Below are positions 17,714 to 26,937 of a DNA stretch of 36,042 nt, in pieces. Origin of the DNA: Alphaproteobacteria bacterium (GTDB lineage Bacteria > Pseudomonadota > Alphaproteobacteria > UBA8366); contig JAOTYV010000007.1 in the NCBI GenBank assembly GCA_029861675.1, positions 1 to 36,042 on the forward strand, given 5' to 3'. The notes below the pieces were generated by a model. It was not told the DNA's origin. It saw only the letters and a list, made by a program, of their open reading frames with translations, and made no database searches. A program made the translations under genes and the position numbers. Numbering within the stretch: position 1 is the first letter of the stretch; every line of letters begins with the position of its first letter.

Positions 17714-18700
17714 ATGACCGAACACGATCTCATAGGCATCGGCAATGCATTGCTCGACGTGGTGGCGCAGGTCGATGACGCTTTCCTCGACGCCAACGGC
17801 CTTGCCAAGGGGGCGATGACGCTGGTGGACGACGCGCAATCCGGCGCGCTGTATGCGACGATGCCCGCCGGAACCGAATCCTCGGGCGGGTCCTGCGCCA
17901 ACACGATGGCCGGGTTCGCGGCGCTTGGCGGCCGGGGCGCCTTCCTCGGCAAGGTGCGGGACGACCAGTTCGGCACGGTCTTCCGCCACGACATGCGGGC
18001 CATCGGGTGCGATTTTGACTCGCCGGCGGCGGCCTCCGGCCCCTCGACCGGCCGATGCCTGGTCCTGGTGACACCGGATGCGCAGCGCACCATGTGCACC
18101 TTTCTCGGCGCGGCGTCGCTGCTGACGCCGGAGGACCTGGACGCCACGGCGATCGCGGCGTCGGGCGTGCTGTACATGGAAGGCTATCTGTTCGACCGGC
18201 CGGAAGCCCAGAAGGCGTTCACCACCGCGGCCGAGATCGCCCATCGCGCCGGCCGCAAGGTGTCGGTCACCCTGTCGGACGGGTTTTGCGTCGACCGCCA
18301 CCGGGACGCCTTTCGCGGCCTGGTCGCCGATCACACCGACATCCTGTTCGCCAACGAGGACGAAATCTGCTCGCTCTATGAGGTCGACCGGTTCGACGAC
18401 GCGCTGCAGCGGGCGCGCGGCGATTGCGCCATCGCCTGCCTGACCCGCAGCGAAAAAGGCGCGGTGATCGTCGCCGGCGATGAAGTGCATGTGGTGGACG
18501 CGGCGCCGATCGACCAGCTGCGCGACACCACCGGCGCGGGCGACCAATTCGCCGCCGGATTTCTGTATGGCCACACCCGGGGCATCGACCCCTATCGTTG
18601 CGGCGTGATCGGGGCGCTCGCCGCGGCCGAGGTGATCCAGCACTACGGCGCCCGTCCAGAGGCCGACCTCGCCCCGCTCGTCGCCGCGGCGCTCGCGTGA
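17714..18700 (+). CDS. PfkB-family carbohydrate kinase, adenosine kinase-like
   Basis: A 328-residue ribokinase-fold enzyme. The N-terminal GIGNALLDVVAQVDDAFL and SSGGSCANTMAGFAALGGRG form the substrate side. The C-terminal signature DTTGAGDQFAAGFLYG (271-286) carries the anion hole and catalytic base Asp277. An FANEDEICSLY motif is also present. Overall it resembles the adenosine kinase-like members common in alphaproteobacteria, which phosphorylate a nucleoside or sugar with ATP. The actual substrate cannot be told from sequence alone. The AmpG-like gene begins 4 nt after the stop, so the two are co-transcribed. Confidence 0.88.
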   Translation: MTEHDLIGIGNALLDVVAQVDDAFLDANGLAKGAMTLVDDAQSGALYATMPAGTESSGGSCANTMAGFAALGGRGAFLGKVRDDQFGTVFRHDMRAIGCDFDSPAAASGPSTGRCLVLVTPDAQRTMCTFLGAASLLTPEDLDATAIAASGVLYMEGYLFDRPEAQKAFTTAAEIAHRAGRKVSVTLSDGFCVDRHRDAFRGLVADHTDILFANEDEICSLYEVDRFDDALQRARGDCAIACLTRSEKGAVIVAGDEVHVVDAAPIDQLRDTTGAGDQFAAGFLYGHTRGIDPYRCGVIGALAAAEVIQHYGARPEADLAPLVAAALA

Positions 18701-18704
18701 CCTG

Positions 18705-20066
18705 ATGGCCGAGCCCGCGCCGCGCGGCACGGCAGGATCGGCACTGGCGGCGTTCCGGGTCTATACCCAGCCGCGTGTCGCGGCGTTTTTGTTTATCGGA
18801 TTTGCGAGCGGCCTGCCGCTGGCGCTGACCGGCGCGACGCTGGCCGCGCGGCTCGAGCGCGCGGGGGTTTCGCTGACCGAGATCGGCCTGATCAGCCTGG
18901 TCGGGCTCGCCTATTCGCTCAAATTCCTCTGGGCGCCGGTGGTCGACCGGGTGCCGCTGCCGCTGCTGACCCATTGGCTCGGACGGCGGCGCGGCTGGAT
19001 GATCCTGTCGCAGATCGTTCTGGTTGCCGCGATCCTGATGATGGCGCCGCTCGACCCGGGCACCGCCACCGGTCTGGCCGCCACCGTGTTCTGGGCCGGG
19101 GTGGTCGCGTTCGCGTCGGCGACCCAGGATATCGTGATCGATGCCTACCGCACGGAAATCCTGAGCGAAAGGCAGCTCGGCGCGGGGGCGGCCAATCATG
19201 TCCTGGGCTACCGCGTCGGCATGCTGGCGTCCGGCGGCGGGGCATTGATCCTCGCCGGCGCCGGCGGCTGGGCAATTGCTTACGCGGCGATGGCGGTGCT
19301 GATGCCGGTCGGCATGGCGGCGGTCTTTCTCAATCCGGAACCGGCGGATCCCGCGACGCCCGAATCGCGCCGCCTCGAAGCGGTGGCGGAGAGCCGCCTC
19401 GCCGCCATGCCACGCTCCGTGCGGGCGGCGGGCGCTTGGATCTATGGCGGGGTGATTTGCCCTTTCGCGGAATTCATGACCCGGCCCGGCTGGCTGGCGA
19501 TTTTGCTGTTCGTCACGTTCTACAAGTACGGCGACGCGTTGCTCGGCCTCATGGCCACGCCGTTTTACCTCCGCATCGGATTTTCGCTCGCCGAGGTGGG
19601 GTGGATCAGCAAGGGCTGGGGGTTGGCCGCGACCTTGGTCGGCGCGGCGCTCGGCGGCTGGATGGTGGCCCGCTACGGGATTCTCAAGAGCCTGCTGATT
19701 TGCGGCATCCTGCAGGCGGGATCCAACCTGGTCTTCGCCTGGCAGGCCTGGGTGGGCTATTCGGTGCCGGCGTTGTTCGTGACGATCGGCGTGGAGAACC
19801 TGACCGGCGGCATGGGGACCACCGCCTTCGTCGCCTATCTCTCGAGCCTCTGCAACCGGGCCTACACGGCGACCCAATACGCGCTGTTGTCGTCGTTGGC
19901 CGCGGCCGCCCGCACCGCGCTCGGCGCCGGCGGCGGCTGGCTCGCCGATGCGACCGGCTGGCTGACGTTCTTTCTGCTGACGACGTTGGCCGCGCTGCCG
20001 GGGCTGGCGCTGCTGCTATGGATGATGCGGCGCTATCCGGTCGCGAAAACGGCGCCGCCCGGTTGA
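18705..20066 (+). CDS. AmpG-like major facilitator transporter
   Basis: A 453-residue MFS protein with about 12 membrane segments. The first half has [20 protein letters not shown] and [34 protein letters not shown] and [15 protein letters not shown] follow, motifs characteristic of AmpG muropeptide permeases. AmpG imports GlcNAc-anhydro-MurNAc peptides from the periplasm for cell-wall recycling. A related PAT/acetyl-CoA transporter role is possible, so the substrate is inferred. There is a longer loop at about residues 205-250. It is 4 nt downstream of the PfkB-family kinase. A palindromic repeat core sits just past its stop. Confidence 0.85.
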   Translation: MAEPAPRGTAGSALAAFRVYTQPRVAAFLFIGFASGLPLALTGATLAARLERAGVSLTEIGLISLVGLAYSLKFLWAPVVDRVPLPLLTHWLGRRRGWMILSQIVLVAAILMMAPLDPGTATGLAATVFWAGVVAFASATQDIVIDAYRTEILSERQLGAGAANHVLGYRVGMLASGGGALILAGAGGWAIAYAAMAVLMPVGMAAVFLNPEPADPATPESRRLEAVAESRLAAMPRSVRAAGAWIYGGVICPFAEFMTRPGWLAILLFVTFYKYGDALLGLMATPFYLRIGFSLAEVGWISKGWGLAATLVGAALGGWMVARYGILKSLLICGILQAGSNLVFAWQAWVGYSVPALFVTIGVENLTGGMGTTAFVAYLSSLCNRAYTATQYALLSSLAAAARTALGAGGGWLADATGWLTFFLLTTLAALPGLALLLWMMRRYPVAKTAPPG

Positions 20067-20086
20067 GCGGCATTCAATCCCGCGAT

Positions 20087-20120
20087 GCGAACTGTTTTGG
20101 TTCGCTCGGGGTTTGCTCTA
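20087..20120. repeat. Palindromic repeat core, copy 2
   Basis: GCGAACTG-TTT-TGGTTCGC followed by TCGGGGTTTGCTCTA. It differs from copy 1 at three positions. Two of these turn G-C pairs of the stem into G-U wobble pairs and so keep the hairpin. It lies between the AmpG-like gene and the macro-domain gene. Confidence 0.8.
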
Positions 20121-20152
20121 AATTTAAAACTCGAACGACCATGGAGGCGACG

Positions 20153-20683
20153 ATGACCGGCACGATCCTCGAACGCCTGGAACTCGCCGAAGGCGATATC
20201 ACCCGGTTGGCGGTCGACGCCATCGTCAACGCGGCCAACGAATCCCTGCTCGGCGGCGGCGGCGTCGACGGGGCGATTCACCGCGTCGCCGGGCCGGAAC
20301 TGTTGGCCGAATGCCGTACGCTGAATGGTTGCCCGACCGGCCAGGCGAAAATCACCGGCGGCTACTGCCTTGCGGCGACGCACGTTATCCATACGGTCGG
20401 ACCGGTGTGGCAGGGCGGTGGCCGGGGCGAGGATGATTTGCTGGCGAACTGCTACCGCCAGTCCCTGGCGCGGGCGGCGGAAAATGACGTGGCGTCGGTG
20501 GCCTTTCCGGCGATCTCGACCGGCGTCTACCGCTTTCCGCTGGACCGGGCCGCCGGCATTGCGGTCACCACCGTTGCCGCCGGACTGCGGCAGCACGCGG
20601 GAATCGGACGGGTCGTCTTCTGTTGCTTCGGCGCCGCGGCGGTTGCCGCCTACCGGGCGGCCCTCTCCGGCTTGCAAAGGTAG
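20153..20683 (+). CDS. Macro-domain protein, O-acetyl-ADP-ribose deacetylase (YmdB-like)
   Basis: A 176-residue single-domain macro protein. It matches E. coli YmdB closely in its motifs: [49 protein letters not shown] and [19 protein letters not shown]. The residues equivalent to YmdB Asn25 and Asp35 are present as Asn29 and Asp39, so hydrolysis of O-acetyl-ADP-ribose or ADP-ribosyl-protein bonds is plausible. The second of two in-frame ATGs (20153) is chosen because GGAGG lies 5 nt upstream of it. The gene converges on phoB (13-nt gap). It has its own spacer of 86 nt after the AmpG-like gene, containing the repeat core. Confidence 0.92.
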   Translation: MTGTILERLELAEGDITRLAVDAIVNAANESLLGGGGVDGAIHRVAGPELLAECRTLNGCPTGQAKITGGYCLAATHVIHTVGPVWQGGGRGEDDLLANCYRQSLARAAENDVASVAFPAISTGVYRFPLDRAAGIAVTTVAAGLRQHAGIGRVVFCCFGAAAVAAYRAALSGLQR

Positions 20684-20696
20684 CGGCCGATCCGCA

Positions 20697-21386
20697 TCAA
20701 TCCGGACTCTCAATCGCATAGCCCGCGGCCCGAACCGTGCGGATAAAATCCTCCTCGCCCTTCGCATTGATCGCCTTGCGCAGGCGGCGGATATGGACGT
20801 CGACCGTCCGCACCTCGACGTAGATGTCGCGGCCCCACACCGTGTCGAGCAACTGCTCGCGGCTGAAGACGCGGCCCGGGTCTTCCATCAGATGGCGCAG
20901 CAGCCGGAATTCGGTCGGACCGAGGTGGACGTTCCTGTCGCCGCGCCGCACCTTGTGGGCCGCCAGATCCATCGACAGGTCGCCGCATTGCAGCGTTTCG
21001 TCCGCGACCGCCGGCCGCGACCGCCGGATCAGCGAGCGGATGCGCGCCAGCAGCTCGGCCGGCGAAAACGGCTTGGTGACGTAATCGTCGGCGCCGCTGT
21101 CGAGGCCGCGTATCTTGTCGCCTTCCTCGCCGCGCGCGGTCAGCATGATGATCGGCGTCAGGCGCGCTGCGGGCTTTCGCCGCAACTGCCGGCACACCTC
21201 GATGCCGCTGGTCAAGGGCAGCATCCAGTCGAGCAGGATGAGGTCCGGCGGGCTCTCCTCGACGGCGAGCAGGGCTTCCTCGCCATTGCCGGCTTCCGCA
21301 ACCTCGTAGCCGTCACGCTCCAGGTTGTAGCGCAGCAGCGTCACCAGCGCCGCCTCGTCCTCGACGATGAGAATTTTCGGTTTCAT
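20697..21386 (-). CDS. phoB: Phosphate regulon response regulator PhoB
   Basis: A 229-residue OmpR-family regulator. The receiver domain (1-120) has the acidic pocket Glu9/Asp10, the phosphorylation site Asp53 in LILLDWMLP, Thr83 and Lys105, at the same positions as E. coli PhoB. The C-terminal winged helix (about 130-226) includes LGPTEFRLLRHLMEDPGRVF, SREQLLDTVWGRD and VRTVDVHIRRLRKAI. When phosphorylated by PhoR under phosphate limitation it binds Pho boxes, such as the one before pstS. It is the last gene of the leftward phosphate block, 8 nt after phoU, with a GAGTAAAGAG-like ribosome binding region at the phoU stop. Confidence 0.96.
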   Translation of the reverse strand: MKPKILIVEDEAALVTLLRYNLERDGYEVAEAGNGEEALLAVEESPPDLILLDWMLPLTSGIEVCRQLRRKPAARLTPIIMLTARGEEGDKIRGLDSGADDYVTKPFSPAELLARIRSLIRRSRPAVADETLQCGDLSMDLAAHKVRRGDRNVHLGPTEFRLLRHLMEDPGRVFSREQLLDTVWGRDIYVEVRTVDVHIRRLRKAINAKGEEDFIRTVRAAGYAIESPD

Positions 21387-21394
21387 GGCGCTCT

Positions 21395-22126
21395 TTACTC
21401 CGCGTCACCGGTATCGGCGGCTTGAAAGACCGCGAAACTCGGGTCTTCGCCCTTCGGCCGGTCGTCGGGCAATTCGACGCCCTTGACCTGATAGTGAACC
21501 GTCTCGGCGATGTTGGTGGCGTGGTCGCCCATGCGTTCGATGTTCTTGGCGATGAAGAGAAGATGCGTGCAGCCGGTAATGTTGCGCGGGTCTTCCATCA
21601 TGTAGGTGAGCAATTCGCGGAACAGGCTGTTGTAGAGCTGATCGACCTCGACATCCTGGTTCCATACGGCGATCGCCTTATCCGTATCGTTTTCGAGATA
21701 GGCGTCGAGTACATCCTTGATCATCGCCTGCACCAGCCGCGCCATGCGGTCGAGGCCGGGCGACGGGATGTGCGGCATCTGGCTGATCGCGATGGCGCGC
21801 TTGGCCACGTTCTTCGCGTAGTCGCCGAAGCGCTCCAGGTCGGCGGCGATCTTCAGCGCGGACACGATGTAGCGCAGGTCGACGGCCATCGGCTGGCGCA
21901 GGGCCAGAAGCTGCACGACCAGGGCGCCGACGTCGTGTTCCAGCGCATCGATTTCCTTGTCCTGCGCGCGGACCTGTGCCGCCAGTTCGGCATCCCGCCG
22001 CAGTACCGCTTGCGCCGCGCCGTCGAGCTGCGTCTCGGCCAAGCCACCCATCCGGCTGATCAATGAGTTGAGATGGTTCAGTTCCTCGTCATAGGACGAG
22101 ACGATATGGTCGCTGGTTCGGGTCAT
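21395..22126 (-). CDS. phoU: Phosphate signalling protein PhoU
   Basis: A 243-residue PhoU made of two three-helix bundles. The first has LISRMGGLAETQLDGAAQAV and VVQLLALRQPMAVDLRYIVS ALKIAADLERFGDYAKNVAKR. The second has MEDPRNITGCTHLLFIAKNI and ERMGDHATNIAETVHY. The two E/D-x3-D metal-binding signatures (ERFGDYAKN and ERMGDHATN) are intact. PhoU links Pst transporter activity to PhoR and keeps the regulon off when phosphate is plentiful. The ATG at 22126 has GGAGAG 8 nt upstream and lies 14 nt after the pstB stop. phoB follows. Confidence 0.96.
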   Translation of the reverse strand: MTRTSDHIVSSYDEELNHLNSLISRMGGLAETQLDGAAQAVLRRDAELAAQVRAQDKEIDALEHDVGALVVQLLALRQPMAVDLRYIVSALKIAADLERFGDYAKNVAKRAIAISQMPHIPSPGLDRMARLVQAMIKDVLDAYLENDTDKAIAVWNQDVEVDQLYNSLFRELLTYMMEDPRNITGCTHLLFIAKNIERMGDHATNIAETVHYQVKGVELPDDRPKGEDPSFAVFQAADTGDAE

Positions 22127-22140
22127 GGCGGGTTCTCTCC

Positions 22141-22980
22141 TCAGCCGAAGCGGCCGGTGATGTAATCCTGGGTTCGCTGGTCGCGCGGGTTGGTGAAGAT
22201 TTCCGCCGTGTCGCCGACCTCGACCAGGGTGCCGAGATGGAAGAACGCGGTCCGCTGCGACACCCGGGCCGCCTGCTGCATCGAATGGGTGACGATGACG
22301 ATGGCAAAGTTTTCGCGAATTTCGTCGATCAGTTCTTCGATGCGGGCGGTGGCGATCGGATCGAGCGCCGAACACGGTTCGTCCATCAGGATCACCTCGG
22401 GCGAAACCGCAATGGCGCGCGCGATGCAGAGCCGCTGCTGCTGGCCGCCGGAGAGCCCGGTGCCCGGTTCGTCCAGCCGGTCCTTCACTTCGTCGAACAG
22501 CCCTGCCTTCTCCAGGCTCGTCGTGACGATCTCGTCGAGCTCCTCCCGATCCTTGGCCAAGCCGTGCAGGCGGGGGCCGTAGGCGACGTTTTCGTAAATC
22601 GATTTCGGGAAGGGATTCGGTTTCTGGAAGACCATGCCGACCAGCGCCCGGAGCTGGACCGGATCGATGGCGGGATCGTAAATGTCGGCGCCGTCGAGCG
22701 TGATCGCCCCCTCAACCCGGCAGATGTCGATGACGTCGTTCATCCGGTTGAGACAACGGATGAAGGTCGATTTACCGCACCCCGACGGCCCGATCAGGGA
22801 CGTGACCTGGCGCGACCGAATGTCGAGCGCGACATCGAACAGCGCCTGCTTGTCGGCATAAAAGACATTCAAGTCGCGCGCCGACATCTTTACGTCGCTT
22901 GCGTCGCGCGCAGCGCTTTTTTGGTGAATTTCCACGTCCGGCGGGGCCACGAAGTTCTTCAGGTCCAAATGCTGGTTCAT
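22141..22980 (-). CDS. pstB: Phosphate ABC transporter ATPase PstB
   Basis: A 279-residue ATP-binding subunit. Walker A is GPSGCGKST (64-72), with the PstB-typical [11 protein letters not shown] after it. The Q-loop is [20 protein letters not shown]. The ABC signature LSGGQQQR is at 176-183, Walker [13 protein letters not shown] at 197-208 and the switch His at 232. It powers phosphate import through PstA/PstC at the inner membrane. It starts one nucleotide after the pstA stop (TAAGATG), so translation is coupled. The N-terminal 30 residues are an extension relative to E. coli PstB. Confidence 0.97.
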   Translation of the reverse strand: MNQHLDLKNFVAPPDVEIHQKSAARDASDVKMSARDLNVFYADKQALFDVALDIRSRQVTSLIGPSGCGKSTFIRCLNRMNDVIDICRVEGAITLDGADIYDPAIDPVQLRALVGMVFQKPNPFPKSIYENVAYGPRLHGLAKDREELDEIVTTSLEKAGLFDEVKDRLDEPGTGLSGGQQQRLCIARAIAVSPEVILMDEPCSALDPIATARIEELIDEIRENFAIVIVTHSMQQAARVSQRTAFFHLGTLVEVGDTAEIFTNPRDQRTQDYITGRFG

Positions 22981-22981
22981 C

Positions 22982-24304
22982 TTACCACCGCTTCTCCAGT
23001 TTTTTACGCAGGATGATTGCCGACAGGTTCATGACGATCAAAAACGCCAGCAGCACGATGATCGCGGCCGATGTGCGTTCGAGAAAGGCGCGCTCGGGGC
23101 TGTCCGCCCACAGATAGACCTGCACCGGCAGCACCGTTGCCGGATCGAACGGGCTCTTCGGGATGTCGACGATGAACGCCACCATGCCGATCATCAGCAG
23201 CGGTGCGCTTTCGCCGAGCGCGCGCGCCATGCCGATGATCGTACCGGTCAGCACGCCCGGCATGGCGAGCGGCAGGACATGGTCGGTGACGGTTTGCAGC
23301 CTGCTCGCGCCGATGCCGAGCGCCGCTTCACGGATCGACGGCGGAACCGCCTGCAGCGATGCGCGCGCGGCGATGATCACCGTCGGCATGGTCATCAACG
23401 CCAGCACGATGCCGCCAACGATCGGCGCCGACCGCGGCAAATGCAGGAAGTTGAGGAACACCGCGAGGCCGAGCAGCCCGAAGACGATCGACGGCACCGC
23501 CGCCAGATTGTTGATGTTCACCTCGACCAGGTTGGTCCATCGGTTGCTCGGCGCGAATTCCTCGAGATAGACCGCCGCCATGACCCCGAGCGGGAAGGCG
23601 AGAATGAGCGTTACCGCCAAGGTGAAGAACGATCCGACCACCGCGCCCCAGACGCCGGCGATCTCCGGATCGCGGCTGTCGCCGCCGGTGAAGAAGCGGG
23701 TATCGAAGCGCCGTTCGATCGCGCCCTGTTTATCGAGCGCCGCAACCCAGGCCAGTTCGTCGTCCTTGATGCGCCGCTGGCTTTCCGGCAGGCCGACCGC
23801 CACGTTGCCCTTGCGCAGCATGTCGATGTCGTCCGACGCGGTCAGCCACACGGTTCGGGTCTGGCCGACGAGCGAGGGATCGGCGAGCACCATGCGCTGC
23901 AATTCATACGCGGCGTCGCCGCTGACGAGTTTATAGAGCCGCCGTTTCGCGCGCCGGTTCTTGACCTCGGGGAACGCCTTGCGCAACGCGGCCTTGGCCA
24001 GCGCCTGATAGTCGCCGTCCGCCAAGGCATTCGCATCGCCCTTGCCCTCCGGGTCGATGGCGTCTTGCGCAAATTCGATATCGAGCCGCAGGTGGGTTTG
24101 CGAAAAAGCGGTGTAGCCATTGGAAAATATGGTGCCGAGCAGCAACACGAGAAAACTCAGCGCGAGCACGATCGCGGTCAACCCATAGGCGCGAAACCGC
24201 TTCTCCGCCGCGCGCCGCCGGGCGAGCCCGGCGCCGATGCGCAAAGCGGTCCGCGAGCTGCCGCCCAAGGCCGGTGCGGGTGAGAAGGCGGCCGGATCAG
24301 TCAT
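22982..24304 (-). CDS. pstA: Phosphate ABC transporter permease PstA with N-terminal DUF3333-type domain
   Basis: A 440-residue permease, about 140 residues longer than E. coli PstA. The first membrane segment is at about 41-60. A hydrophilic region (about 61-215) then probably forms a periplasmic domain, matching the DUF3333 extension found in alphaproteobacterial PstA. The transport core follows with [39 protein letters not shown] and the EAA-like loop [31 protein letters not shown], which docks on PstB. The ATG at 24304 overlaps the pstC stop by 8 nt (ATGACTGA), which fixes this start. The extension's role is unknown. Confidence 0.94.
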   Translation of the reverse strand: MTDPAAFSPAPALGGSSRTALRIGAGLARRRAAEKRFRAYGLTAIVLALSFLVLLLGTIFSNGYTAFSQTHLRLDIEFAQDAIDPEGKGDANALADGDYQALAKAALRKAFPEVKNRRAKRRLYKLVSGDAAYELQRMVLADPSLVGQTRTVWLTASDDIDMLRKGNVAVGLPESQRRIKDDELAWVAALDKQGAIERRFDTRFFTGGDSRDPEIAGVWGAVVGSFFTLAVTLILAFPLGVMAAVYLEEFAPSNRWTNLVEVNINNLAAVPSIVFGLLGLAVFLNFLHLPRSAPIVGGIVLALMTMPTVIIAARASLQAVPPSIREAALGIGASRLQTVTDHVLPLAMPGVLTGTIIGMARALGESAPLLMIGMVAFIVDIPKSPFDPATVLPVQVYLWADSPERAFLERTSAAIIVLLAFLIVMNLSAIILRKKLEKRW

Positions 24305-25679
24305 AGACTTCTCGATATTTCTGCACCACCCGGAAGGCGATGACGTTGAGGCAAAGCGTAACCACGAACAGCGCCAGCCCGAGCGCGAAGGCCGCCAGTG
24401 TCTTGGGACTGTCGAATTCCTGATCGCCGACCAGAAGGGTGACAATCTGAACGGTGACCGTGGTGACCGCCTCGAAGGGGTTGGCGGTGAGCTTCGCGGT
24501 CAGCCCGGCCGCCATGACGACGATCATGGTCTCGCCGATGGCGCGGGAGGCGGCCAAAAGAATGCTGCCGACGATGCCGGGCAGCGCGGCCGGCAGGACG
24601 ACCCGGATAATGGTTTCCGACCTGGTCGCGCCGAGCCCGTAGGAGCCTTCGCGCAGCGCCTGGGGCACCGCGGTGATGACGTCGTCCGAGAGTGACGAGA
24701 CGAACGGAATGATCATGATCCCCATGACCAGGCCGGCGGCAAGCGCGCTTTCCGATGCGATCGACAGGCCGAAATGGGCGCCCGATTCCCGCAGCGCGGG
24801 GGCAATCGTCAACGCCGCGAAGAAGCCATAGACCACGGTCGGAATGCCGGCCAGGATCTCCAGCGCGGGCTTTGCGAAGGCCCGCACGCGCGATGTCGCG
24901 TATTCCGCCATGTAGATCGCCGAGAGCAGGCCGATCGGCACCGCGACCGCCATCGCGATCGCACTGATCAGCGCCGTTCCCGCGAAGATCGGCACCGCGC
25001 CGAAGGCGCCGGCGGAGGCAACCTGATCGGCGCGCAGGGCGATTTGCGGGCTCCAGTCGAGGCCGAACAGAAACTCGGAAATCGACACCTGCTCGAAGAA
25101 ACGCGCCGCTTCGAACAGCAGCGACAGGACAATGCCGATGGTGGTCACGACGGCGATCACGGACGCGGCAAGCAGGAACCCCATGATCGTACGTTCGACC
25201 AGGTTGCGCGCCCGCAGTACCGGTGCGATGCGCCGGCGGCCGACGGCGATGCCGCCCGCCGCGAGCGCGATGCACAGCACCGCCATGGCGGCGAAGCTGG
25301 CGTTCTCGAGGGATTTGTATCGTTCGCCGGCCGCGCGAATGGCCGCGTCCGCCTGACCGCTCGCGATGTCGCCGGCCGCGAGATTGCGGATGTCGTTGAT
25401 CAGCAGGTTGAGGCGCGCTTTCGGCAGATTTTGCTGATCGGCCGGCAATGTGCCGCGGGCGAGCTCGGTGACGATGCTGGTTTCGAAGGCGAGCCAGACG
25501 GCAAGCAGCGCAAAGGCCGGCAGGGCGCACCAGATGACGAGATAGAGGCCGTAATAGGCGGGCAGCGAGTGCAGCTTTTCCGCCCGGCCAGCGGAGACCG
25601 CCACGGCGCGGCGGCGGCCCATTCTGAATCCGGCATAGGTCAAGCCGAGCAAGATGAGAACGAGGGCCGTAAGCTGCAT
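24297..25679 (-). CDS. pstC: Phosphate ABC transporter permease PstC with N-terminal extension
   Basis: A 460-residue permease, longer than the roughly 320-residue E. coli PstC. The first 150 residues form an extra module with membrane segments at about 1-18, 45-65 and 125-145 and an intervening polar stretch, as in PstC proteins carrying the DUF3708-type N domain. The core carries SEFLFGLDWSPQ, GAVPIFAGTALISAIAMAVA, LEILAGIPTVVYGFFAALTI and the EAA loop LREGSYGLGATRSETIIRVV LPAALPGIVGS. It pairs with PstA to form the phosphate channel. It starts 133 nt after the pstS stop, downstream of a terminator-like hairpin, and overlaps pstA by 8 nt. Confidence 0.94.
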   Translation of the reverse strand: MQLTALVLILLGLTYAGFRMGRRRAVAVSAGRAEKLHSLPAYYGLYLVIWCALPAFALLAVWLAFETSIVTELARGTLPADQQNLPKARLNLLINDIRNLAAGDIASGQADAAIRAAGERYKSLENASFAAMAVLCIALAAGGIAVGRRRIAPVLRARNLVERTIMGFLLAASVIAVVTTIGIVLSLLFEAARFFEQVSISEFLFGLDWSPQIALRADQVASAGAFGAVPIFAGTALISAIAMAVAVPIGLLSAIYMAEYATSRVRAFAKPALEILAGIPTVVYGFFAALTIAPALRESGAHFGLSIASESALAAGLVMGIMIIPFVSSLSDDVITAVPQALREGSYGLGATRSETIIRVVLPAALPGIVGSILLAASRAIGETMIVVMAAGLTAKLTANPFEAVTTVTVQIVTLLVGDQEFDSPKTLAAFALGLALFVVTLCLNVIAFRVVQKYREVYD

Positions 25680-25758
25680 TTAGAAGATTCCCCGCCTCGT
25701 CCCGAGGCCTCGTTGGTCGGCGTGGTGTGGGTTGAAAGGGATCACTGAAAATAGCCGG

Positions 25759-25800
25759 AAAAAATTAAGAAAATGGGCGGCCGGAGGAAAAGGCGGCCGC
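25759..25800 (-). terminator. Terminator/attenuator hairpin after pstS
   Basis: On the minus strand, GCGGCCG (plus 25794-25800) pairs with CGGCCGC (plus 25777-25783) around a 10-nt loop. A T-rich tail follows about 2 nt later, containing ATTTTC and six consecutive Ts. It lies just after the pstS stop and before pstC. Partial termination here would give more PstS than membrane subunits. A second hairpin (GCCTCG/CGAGGC, 25694-25708) lies close to the pstC ribosome binding site. Confidence 0.62.
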
Positions 25801-25812
25801 GCGCAATGCCCA

Positions 25813-26850
25813 TTACATCGACAGCGCAGCGAACCCGATCGAGGATTTGCGAACTTTCTGCCGCTCCCCGTCGGGCAGCGGGATCAGGCCGCGGTCGGCC
25901 AGATAGCCTTCCGGTCCCCACGCCTTTTCGCTGGTGAATTCGGCGACAAATTTCCTGATGCCGGGAATTGTGCCCACATGCGCGGTCTTCACATAGAAGT
26001 ACAGCGCCCTGGAGACCGGGTATTTTTGTGCCGAGATGTTCTCGAAGGTCGGGTCGACGCCCTTGACCAGGCTGCCCTGGATCTTGTAGGCGTTCTGGTC
26101 GAGGAAGCTGTAGCCGAAGACGCCGAAGGCACTCGGGTTGGCCTCCAGTTTTTGCACGATGAGGTTGTCGTTCTCGCCGGCTTCGATGTAGTGGCCGTCC
26201 TCGCGGATGCCGCGGCACAGCGCCTTGTACTTCTTCTTGTTGGTTTTCTTAATCGCCTTCAGCGATTTGAAGGTCTTGCAGCCGCCCTCGATCGCGAGTT
26301 CGTTGAAGGCGTCCCGCGTGCCGGAGGTCGGCGGCGGGCCGAGAACTTCGATCTTGGCGTTCGGCAGGGAGCCGTCGATGTCGCTCCACTTTTTATACGG
26401 ATTGGCGATCAGCGTGCCGCCGTCCTTGCCGCCTTCCGGGACCTGCTTGGCCAGTGCCAGGAAGAGCTGCCTGAGGGTGATCTTCATTTGGCCGGATTTC
26501 TTGGAATTGGCGATGACGATGCCGTCATAGCCGATCTTCACCTCGGTGATTTGGGTGACGCCGTTCTTCGCGCAGCGCTCGACTTCGGACTTCTTGATGC
26601 GGCGGGATGCGTTGGCGATGTCGGGGTGCTGCGTGCCGACCCCGGCGCAGAACAGCTTGAGGCCCCCGCCCGACCCGGTCGATTCCACCTTGGGCGTCTT
26701 GAAAGCGCTGACCTTGCCGAATTTTTCGGCGACCACCGTTGCAAACGGATAGACGGTGGAGGATCCGACGATGTTGATCTGATCGCGCGCCTCGGCGGCG
26801 CCCACCAGGGCGGCGGACGCGGCGACAATGAGTAGAGTCCTCTTGATCAC
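25813..26850 (-). CDS. pstS: Periplasmic phosphate-binding protein PstS
   Basis: A 345-residue substrate-binding protein with a GTG start. The signal peptide is MIKRTLLIVAASAALVGAAEA, cleaved around residue 21. The mature protein begins with INIVGSSTVYPFATVVAEKF. It has the phosphate-binding loops SSTVYP and ESTGSGGGLKLFCAGVG, then GPPPTSGTRDAFNELA. It captures inorganic phosphate in the periplasm and delivers it to PstCA. GGAGA lies 7 nt before the GTG. A Pho box sits about 88 nt upstream, and a hairpin terminator follows the gene, consistent with strong, separately tuned expression of the binding protein. Confidence 0.95.
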   Translation of the reverse strand: MIKRTLLIVAASAALVGAAEARDQINIVGSSTVYPFATVVAEKFGKVSAFKTPKVESTGSGGGLKLFCAGVGTQHPDIANASRRIKKSEVERCAKNGVTQITEVKIGYDGIVIANSKKSGQMKITLRQLFLALAKQVPEGGKDGGTLIANPYKKWSDIDGSLPNAKIEVLGPPPTSGTRDAFNELAIEGGCKTFKSLKAIKKTNKKKYKALCRGIREDGHYIEAGENDNLIVQKLEANPSAFGVFGYSFLDQNAYKIQGSLVKGVDPTFENISAQKYPVSRALYFYVKTAHVGTIPGIRKFVAEFTSEKAWGPEGYLADRGLIPLPDGERQKVRKSSIGFAALSM

Positions 26851-26937
26851 GAAAATTCTCCATCTCTCTGGTGTATCAATAGTCGTTCCAACACGCCGGA
26901 AAATAGCGATCCATGGCGTCGTAATTACTACCGATCG

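Noticed and set aside
18974..20683. One 569-codon + strand frame running through the AmpG-like gene, the repeat and the macro domain, suggesting a fusion
   Set aside because: Upstream of 20153 it is out of frame with the clearly coding AmpG-like gene and of low-complexity composition. The macro gene has its own GGAGG and ATG at 20153.
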